Positions 56,752 through 64,000 of a stretch of 64,000 nt of DNA are shown here, one piece after another. The DNA is from Trichosporon coremiiforme (lineage: Eukaryota > Basidiomycota > Tremellomycetes > Trichosporonales > Trichosporonaceae), in contig BCJJ01000009.1 of the NCBI GenBank assembly GCA_039545355.1, positions 310,023-374,022 of the forward strand. Direction: 5' to 3'. A model generated the notes under the pieces. That model was not told where the DNA came from, did not search any database, and saw only the letters and a list, made by a program, of their open reading frames with translations. A program made the translations under genes and the position numbers. The first letter of the stretch is position 1; every line of letters starts with the position of its first letter.

Positions 56752-59700
56752 CTACCAGACCCCCAGCGCCTCCCCCAGTGGCCGACAGGTGCGACTCTGC
56801 TGCAACTCGAGCGCGCGCTTGAAGAAATCGCGCGCCTTCTCCCGCCTGCCCTGTTTCTCAGCTACGCTGCCCAAGAGGTACCACGCCTCGGCACAGTCCC
56901 ACCCCTGGTCCTGGACCAGCTGGTTCAGCAGACTATTCGCATTGTCGTAATCTCCCGCGTTGGCGTGCAGGCGGGCGATGCAGACGAGGGCGGCCGGATA
57001 GTCCGGCTTCAGGAGCAGGGCCTTGGTGTAGCTGGACAAAGGGCCCTCTTTCACGCCCGTAGCGGCTGGGTTGGCGTTGCCGTTTGCCTGCGCTTGGGTC
57101 AGGGGTGAAGGGGGTGAGCTTGGCGAGCTGGGGGAGGTCGTGGTGGTGGGAGAGGAGGGTGCGAGGGAGGTGCTCGCGGTGACGGCTGAGTTTTGGCGAC
57201 GCTCCGCCTCCTGCAGTGCGCCGAGCTGGACCCAGATCGCCGGGTTGGCCGGGTCGCCTGCCTCGGCCTCCTCGACCGCGACGAGGCACTGTTCCAGCTT
57301 GCCCGACCGCCTGAACGTAGCGGCCGACTGCAGCCACAGATCGGCCAGCATGCGCTCCTCAGCCGATGTGCGTCCGCTGCGCTGCAGAGGCGGTGGGGGA
57401 GGCGGCGCGGCCCGTGCCTGCCTGAAGTGATAATGACTGTGAATCGCCGTGGGGGCGATAGAGAGCGACGAAGCCGAGGCGTTCCGCTCCCCGAGGTCCG
57501 AGGCTGAGGCGCCCTGCAGCGCGCCGGGCGTGCCCTTGCCGAGCTTTCCGTGGCCCCTAGCCACCGAGGGCACATGGAGATGCTTGGGGAGGAGGGAGCG
57601 CTTGTGCGCGCGCCTGTCCTCGTCCGAGACGCCTACGCTCTCCGCCGCACTGCTGTTAGGAGTGCCGGGCGTGCTGGGCTGGAGTTGCGGCGAGGGCGGG
57701 GAGATCTGCACGTCGTTAGGCGGCGTGAGGACATAGCTGCCCCCGAGATCCATCGACGTCGGCCGCTCGCCCGTGCGGCTGCCGATCGTTCCGCCCGAGA
57801 TGGACAGGGCAGGGCCGAGACCAACACCAGGCGAGGCTTGGGAGGTAGGCCGGAGGGGATCCGTGCGCGACGAGAAGAACTTGAACAGCTCCTGCTGCCT
57901 CACCAGCGCCGCATCGGGGCCGTCGAGCTTCTCCACAATCGTGTTTAGCGTCATGCGCAGCTGCAGAATCGCACTGAGGCGCTCATCCTTCCCTGGCCGC
58001 GCATCGGGGATCGCTGGGGTCGGCGTCAGATCGCCGTTCGGGAGAAGAAGCGCGTGCTGCGCCTTGGCCGGCTGCCCGTCGTAGGCCGTGTCGCCCTCAT
58101 CAGCGATGGCGGTCTCGTCGTCCGTCTCCCACAGCGAGGCGCCCGTCTCGGCCGCCTTGCGCGCCGCCTGCCAGTCCCCTGTGGCTGTCATGAGCAGAGC
58201 CAGGAGGTGCCAGCATCGCACAGCGTTACTGTCCAGCTCGAGGGCGTGTCGCACGCTCTGCAGCGCGGCGTCGATCTGCCGCGACTGCGCGTACGCGTAC
58301 GCCAGGTGGTAGTAGGCCGACACGCTGTTCGGGTCCAGCATAGTCGCCGCCTTCAGGTGGTTGATCGCCTGGACTAGGAGCTGCTTCCGCTTGCCGCGCT
58401 CGTTCAGCGTCAACGACGCCGTGCCGACCGCCTCGCTGCTGTTCGACATGCACAGGCGGATCATGCCCTTGACCTCCTCCGCCTTCGAGGTGACCAGCGG
58501 GGTGACGTTGCCGCGCTTCGTCACGTCGCTCGCGAGCGTCGCGTACCGCCACGCGTTGGCAGCATCGCTGAAGTGCCGCAGCAGCATGAGCGCGCCCACG
58601 TTCAGGCCCTGCACAAACTCGTCGTCCGTGTCGGCGTCGCCCTCCTCAGACCGCACGACACCGTTCAGGTCCTCCTTGGCGTCTTGGAACTCATCGTGGG
58701 AGGACTTGGACTCGAGCGCCTTCACCTCCTTCGACACCTCCTCGTCCGTCTCGGTCGGGTGTCGCTGCAAAGACAAAGGATTGTCGGGATCCTCCGTCTC
58801 GCGCGCCTTCAGGACGAGCTGGACGTAGAGCTCGAACACGCGCCGCGCTTCCTTCAGCTCGCCAGTGACTTCGAGCAATCGGCCGAGGTTGCGCAGCACA
58901 GACTGCGACTGATACGTGAGCGATGTTGCCCACCAGAGGACGTTGACGGCATCGCGAGCGAGAGCCTGCGACAGTGCCGGGAACTGCGCTGCACGGTTGG
59001 CAAAGCTGACCACGGCGCTGTTGTACTCTCCCGCGCGGGGGAAGGATGTCGTCTCGCCGAGCAGCCGCTGGCCGCACCGCAGTGCCTCGCCCACCTCCCC
59101 GCGCCACATGACACGCGCTGTCCGCGGTGGTGTGCTCCCAGCGAGCATGTATGGCTCGGGTGCCTGCTCGCCCGACGAAGGGTAACTCGTTTCGAGCGCT
59201 GTGACGTAGAGGTCGAGCATGCGCTGTCTCTGACGCGCGCGGAAGTTGGGCGCCCAGTTGACCGACAGCGCATGGTACGTTCGCAGAATGCGCAGGGTGA
59301 GGGCGTTGTTGCCGGTGTGCGCACACATGGCGGCGGAGCGCGTGAGTGCGAGCGAGACCCAGCGAAGGATCTCGCGCTGTGACTCAAAGTTCGGGATCGC
59401 CGGCTTGGGTGCATTGCCGCTCGCAACAAGGTAGGTCGGCATCACGAGCGGCGAGACGCTCAGACTCTCCGTCATGGCGACCGCGTCAAGGTAAAGCTGC
59501 ATGGCGCGGTTCAAGTCGGGGCGCGAGCCCATCTCGTAGCACATTCCTTGCAGGACGCGCGCGCGTATTCTCTCGGTGACGGCGGCGTCACCGTCGACAA
59601 CTCCGAAGTCGGCCTTGCTGTCCCATGCGAAGACGTCGAGGATGTTGAGAGCACCGTCAAAGTCGCCGAGCGCTACGAGCGCGTACGCCGTCGTCAGCGC

Positions 59701-60288
59701 TACCGACGGCTGGTCCTTGCCCGGCGCCGTGCGTTGCGCTTCGAGCCCCTTGAGTGCTTGTCGGACATCGGGGGCGTGCTGCTGGTCGACAACCCAACCC
59801 CACACGCCGTGCGTCGCCCAAGCGTCGGGTCCCGCGCCGTCGGGTCCATCCAGATCGCCGTCGGAGAGGTGCGCGGAGGGTTTGGACTGCACATGAACGT
59901 AGGAGGAAGACGAGCCTGCGCCCGAGACGCCACCGCCTGAAACGCCGCCGCTCGGCGCAACCGCCGTCTCCTGCGACTGCAGCTGCAAGCGCTCTTCCGG
60001 CGCATACGGGATCACAAACGAGCTCGAGAGGTACGACAGGGACACGTTCCGGATGGTGTGCACGAGTTCGGTGTCTGCATGTCAGTTCCAGTTCCGAGGG
60101 GTCACTTGCAACTCACTCCCGCCAGTGTGCTTGCCCCATTTGCGGATGAGCTCGTTCCAGGACAGAGAGGAGCCGTTCGGTGTCGTCCCCGGGTTGGCGT
60201 CTGCCCAGGCGCCGCGGACGAGGGCTGCGCCGAGGCTGGCGTGGTAGTGGGCGCCCTTGGGGGTGAGGGCGTTGAGAGCGGGGCCCAT
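56752..60288 (-). CDS. YPP1: TPR protein, YPP1/TTC7-like
   Basis: Predicted 1,164-residue tetratricopeptide protein from exons 60288-60117 and 60074-56752. In yeast Ypp1 links the PI4-kinase Stt4 to Efr3 at the plasma membrane; TTC7 is the animal counterpart. TPR-like helix pairs run from about residue 150 (TTAYALVALGDFDGALNILDVFAWD) to 1150. The clearest are at SVSAYYHLAYAYAQSRQIDAALQSVRHALEL, AEDR-type PANPAIWVQLGALQEAERR, and the C-terminal ALVCIARLHANAGDYDNANSLLNQL and AWYLLGSVAEKQGRREKARDFFKRALEL. The last repeats give the best family likeness. A low-complexity Ser/Pro/Thr region (about 800-960) splits the TPR array. Assignment to Ypp1/TTC7 rests on overall layout and the C-terminal repeats. 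Confidence 0.75.
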
Positions 60289-61115
60289 GGCCGGAGGTGT
60301 AGTCTGGTGTCGGCGAGTGGGAGAAGTTGAGGGTTGTGCCGACGCGCGCGAGGGGATTGAGGTAATGTTGTCGATTCCGGAAGCACGTTGACGCCGCCAG
60401 TCTTAGGAATGCAACGTTGGTGGCCAGGCGGAATGGGTGGTGGATGCGACAACATCGCAATGTTACGTAAGCTGACGCAGTGGGATCTCGACGTGACTGA
60501 CTGCTCGATACAGAGCACCTGGTCAGCGTGTCCAAGGTGCGGAATGCAAGATGACAGAGGTGGTCTCTGGAAGTGCGTGTGCCCACATCAGCATCGAAGG
60601 GGGTAGCCAGCATCATCTGAGAGTTTGGCATGAGCGACGACTCTGCATTGCTGTTCAGGTGAGGATGTCGGGGAAGGAAGGAGGGGCTTGAGGATCGGCC
60701 AAAATAGACCAGTCATGGCGTGCGTTTGCTGCAGCTTGCCACTCTGCATCGTGAATGTTGCGTGGCTGCGGATGCTCATCCACGCTGAGCGGCAGGCTCT
60801 ATCCACCTTCATGTCCACCGGGTCAGCAAGCAACGAGCAGATCAAGAGTGTACGACTTGTGCATGCCTCTTCGGTATGGCTGATACGCCGATCTCCCTCA
60901 CACTGCCCGCCCGTGCCTAAGTGCTCAACTGGCCGAGTCGAAAAGTCGTCCGCACCTGTCCTCCGCTCTAAGCCGGTCGAGCGGTCTCCTGACGTCCTGA
61001 ACTTTACCGATAACTGGGGGTGCACTCCGACTTTTCCTTCCCTCACACCGCATCCCAACATCCACCCTTTCCTCCAGTCTGATCATCTGAGCAAGAGGAC
61101 ACCAGAAGCATCGTC
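60289..61115. other. Divergent promoter region YPP1-like / ILV1
   Basis: 827 nt between outward-facing start codons. I looked for a perfect TGACTCA (general amino-acid control site) near ILV1 and saw none. No gene seen. Confidence 0.5.
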
Positions 61116-63087
61116 ATGTCCACCCCCGTCGCCATCCCGCCGCGCGACCGCAGCGGCTCGGCCACCATCTACTCTGCCCGGAGCCCCAACTCCCTCTCCC
61201 GCTCCCCCGTCACGGCCACCACTATCGAGTATGCGTCCACTGCCCCGCAGGCGTCGACTGGCCACGACGAGGCGCAGGATGAAGACGTCCCCGCGCACCT
61301 GTACCAGAAGCTGCCGAAGCAGTACCTCGAGAAGGGCAAGGCCGGGAAGGACGTCCCGGACTACCTCCGCATGATTCTCATGTGTAAGTGGAAAGGAGGA
61401 AGGCGCACAGCGCCGATCCCTCTGTCACGCGACCGCCCCATGCCATGGAAGTGGTGGTGGCGATGGATAGCTGGAATCTGCAGGACCACGAGCTAATCAA
61501 CAGCCAAGGTGTACACTGCTCCTCTGAACCTGCAGGAGACCCCGCTCACGCACGCGGTCAACCTGTCGAAGCGTCTGGGATGCGAAATCTGGCTGAAGAG
61601 GGAAGACCTCCACCCCGTGTTCTCCTTCAAGATCCGTGGCGCGTACAACATGATGGCCTCCCTGTCCGCCGAGGACAAGGCGCGCGGAGTTGTGACCTGC
61701 TCAGCTGGCAACCACGCGCAGGGCGTTGCGCTCTCCGGCAAGGCGCTCGGTATCCCCGCCACGGTTGTCATGCCCCTCTCGACCCCGAGCATCAAGGTGA
61801 ACAACGTCCGCCGCCTGGGCGGCAACGTCGTCCTGCACGGCCAGGACTTTGACGCGGCCAAGGCTGAGTGCCTCCGCTTGGAGAAGGAGAAGGGCCTGAC
61901 GTTCATCCCGCCCTATGACGACCCGTACGTCGTGGCGGGCCAGGGAACCATCGCAATGGAGATCTGTCGCCAGGTCGCGGACCCCGACGCGCTCGACGGT
62001 GTGTTCGGCTCGATCGGCGGAGGTGGTCTCTGCGCCGGTATCGCCGCTTATATGAAGCGCGTCGCGCCCAAGACGGCAGTGTACGGTGTCGAGACGGTGG
62101 ACGGAGACGCAATGGACAAGTCGCTCAAGGCCGGGCACCGCATCGTGCTCCCCGAGGTCGGTCCCTTCGCAGACGGCACGGCCGTCAGGCTCGTTGGAGA
62201 GGAGCCCTTCCGAGTCTGTAAGGAACTGCTCGACGACGTCGTCATTGTCGACAACGACGAGATCTGTGCCGCCATCAAGGACGTGTTCGAAGGTAAGCCA
62301 GGCGATTCCCGCACGCGAGCTGACGGCAGAAACGCGCTCGATTCCCGAACCCTCTGGCGCGCTCGCGCTCGCGGGTCTCAAGGCGCACATCATCCGGAAC
62401 AACCTGCAGGGCAGCGGCAAGCGCTTCGTCGCCGTCGTCTCGGGCGGAAACATGAACTTTTCGCGTCTGCGTTTCGTCGCCGAGCGCGCTGAGATCGGAG
62501 AGGGCCGCGAAGTGCTCATGGCCTTCAAGGTCCCCGAGCGTCCCGGGTCGTTCGTCAAGCTGCACAACATCCTCGTGCCCCGTGCCGTCACCGAGTTCAG
62601 CTACCGCTACTCAGAGCCGGAACACGGGTGGATCATTTGTTCGTTCTTCCTGATTTCAAAGTCTGGGCCGGAGGGCGGCATCTCTCCTCAGGACCGTCAA
62701 AAGGAGATCTCCGAGCTCTCGTCCCAGCTCAAGGAACTCGGCATCGAGTCGCTCGACCTGAGCGAGAACGAGTTCGCAAAGTCGCATATCCGCCACCTCG
62801 TCGGCGGAAGGAGCGTGGTCCAGAACGAGAGGATATTCCGGTTCGAGTTCCCCGAGCGTCCCGGCGCGCTCTCCCGCTTCCTCGCCTCGCTCACGCCGGG
62901 CTGGAACATCTCCCTGTTCCACTACAGGAACCACGGCGCCGATGTCGGCAAGGTGCTCGTCGGGCTGCAGCCGCCGCCGAACGGGGACGCGGACCACAGC
63001 CAGCTCGACGCGTTCCTCGAGGAACTCGGATATCCTGTCGTTGAGGAGACGCAGAATGGGGCGTACAAGATGTTCCTGTGCGCTTAA
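61116..63087 (+). CDS. ILV1: Threonine deaminase (threonine dehydratase)
   Basis: Mitochondrial PLP enzyme that converts threonine to 2-oxobutyrate, the first step of isoleucine synthesis; 604 residues from exons 61116-61383, 61504-62292 and 62330-63087. The N-terminal 75 residues are Ser/Thr/Pro-rich and should carry the import signal. The catalytic domain has [11 protein letters not shown] (the PLP lysine), [17 protein letters not shown], the glycine loop [15 protein letters not shown] and [10 protein letters not shown]. Two ACT-like regulatory domains follow: [21 protein letters not shown] (about 440-510) and [21 protein letters not shown] (about 525-600). In the family they bind isoleucine (inhibitor) and valine (activator). 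Two regulatory domains, rather than one, are the biosynthetic rather than catabolic form. All residues expected for activity are present. Confidence 0.96.
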
Positions 63088-63793
63088 GTGAGCGAGCTAG
63101 CAAGCTCGGAGGGAGCTCAGAGGGAGCCCAGAAGAAGCTCAAGAGGGAGCCCAGAAGGAGCCCAAGAGGGAGCCCAGAAGGAGCTCAAGAGGGGACACTG
63201 GGAAGAGTAGCATCGCGCCGCTACTTAGGACAGCGACGCGCATAGATAGGACCAACTACAAAAGTACATAGACATTCTTCTTGATATGACAAGCTAAGCT
63301 AAGCATCAGCTCGACATTGATCTCAACTTCCTGGACCTACGTGCACAGCCCAGACCTTGCGGACCACCCACGATCTACATACCTCGTCCACTGAATGCAA
63401 CAATGGCGAGCCGTAATTGATCAGACCAAGAATAGCCGGCTCTCGTCAGCCATCATACCTCGGATCTTCCCACGACATGACTGCACAGGACACACTCATT
63501 ATGCTTATCGCCTGCCCAGAACTTTCATGTCTTACGCAATCAATGCATAACTGCTACCTGACTAGCTCATTATCGTCAGTGATGTATAGAATAACTATGG
63601 TACACCCGCACCAGGCAGGTGGAGGTCGGGATGGGAGGAGAGTTGGTTCAACATGTAACTTGCGAGGGGGGCGTGGGTATGGATTGTCCGGTATTCGTTG
63701 CTCTATGGGGGGTTGTTTGTTCGCCTACTAATCGTACACCTGTCGTCGGGGGAAATGTAGGCCAGCTACAGGCCGGTCAGACAGAGTCCGAAC
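63088..63793. other. Convergent 3' region ILV1 / GH16 enzyme
   Basis: 706 nt between converging stops. It starts with a 23-nt tandem repeat (63108-63194). The rest shows no gene. The T/A-rich part near 63240-63310 is a likely ILV1 poly(A) region. Confidence 0.55.
63108..63194 (+). repeat. 23-bp tandem repeat just after the ILV1 stop
   Basis: Three full copies at 63119-63141, 63142-63164 and 63165-63187, with partial copies on both sides. The unit is AGAGGGAGCCCAGAAGGAG plus CCCA or CTCA. It is strongly purine-rich on the plus strand and begins about 20-30 nt after the stop, so it is probably transcribed. Confidence 0.85.
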
Positions 63794-64000
63794 TTAGTAG
63801 ATGTTGGTAGAGTTGTAGTACGTGACCGAAACAACCTCCCAGTAAGCGTCCTTGAACGCGCCGCCCTCGTTCGCGACATACTCGGAGCACGTCGCGTAGC
63901 CAGTCTTGGCGCGGCAAGACGACCACGCGCCCTCCGAGCCGGCCCAGTCTCCGCACAGCGTCGTGTCGAAAATGTTGAAATTGTCGTAGAACGCCTCGTA
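63794..64000 (-). CDS. Glycoside hydrolase family 16 beta-glucanase (3' end only)
   Basis: The frame on the minus strand is open from the window edge to TAA at 63794-63796, giving the last 68 residues. FDTTLCGDWAGSEGAW, then a Cys pair around GYATCSEYVANEGGAFKDAYWEV, are the conserved C-terminal part of fungal secreted endo-1,3(4)-beta-glucanases of family GH16 (FDTT-CGDWAG ... C-x-x-YVANNP-x-AF-x-AYW). These act outside the cell on wall or plant beta-glucan. The catalytic ExDxxE motif lies outside the window. Final residues are YYNSTNIY. Confidence 0.88.
   Translation of the reverse strand, partial: YEAFYDNFNIFDTTLCGDWAGSEGAWSSCRAKTGYATCSEYVANEGGAFKDAYWEVVSVTYYNSTNIY

Overview
This is nuclear DNA of a basidiomycete yeast, most likely Tremellomycetes and probably Trichosporonales. 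The genes are GC-rich and dense, lie on both strands, and mostly have short introns of 33-60 nt ending in a CTGAC or CTAAC branch-site-like motif and AG. The partial gene at the left edge resembles the salicylate/resorcylate decarboxylases known from Trichosporon. The order assignment is inference; no rRNA or marker gene is present.

Layout, left to right: the 3' end of an aromatic-acid decarboxylase-like amidohydrolase; a Zn2Cys6 regulator; an amino-acid permease; an intron-containing tRNA; mitochondrial EF-G (MEF1); an MCH1-type MFS transporter, divergent from a small INO80-subunit-like protein; an SMP/C2 lipid-transfer protein (Mug190/tricalbin type); a nucleolin/Nsr1-like protein, divergent from NAD-isocitrate dehydrogenase IDH2; p23/Sba1 co-chaperone; a stand-alone ABC ATPase; RNA polymerase I subunit A43; mitochondrial ribosomal protein bS16m, divergent from CAND1; a ubiquitin-like membrane protein; an Msd1/SSX2IP-like coiled-coil protein; glycerophosphocholine acyltransferase GPC1; a GTPBP1-type GTPase; a tRNA-Leu(UAA) of organelle-like form; a vacuolar Ca2+/H+ exchanger; proteasome assembly chaperone PAC2; polarity scaffold SPA2; a YPP1/TTC7-like TPR protein; threonine deaminase ILV1; and the 3' end of a GH16 beta-glucanase.

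The window is mostly conserved housekeeping. Several genes serve mitochondrial or amino-acid metabolism (MEF1, bS16m, IDH2, ILV1, the permease) and several act at membrane contacts or cell polarity (Mug190-like, GPC1, SPA2, YPP1-like). They are not arranged as a cluster. I found no transposon, virus, CRISPR array, biosynthetic cluster or convincing new multi-gene system.

The most unusual observations are: seven ambiguous bases in IDH2 that all fall at codon third positions; an intron in the permease holding three near-copies of its own 3' end; a nuclear tRNA-Leu with a bacterial/mitochondrial-style D-arm; and two in-frame mini-introns hidden in continuous reading frames. Exon coordinates were built by hand from splice signals, reading-frame closure and family similarity, and all reported multi-exon models close in frame.
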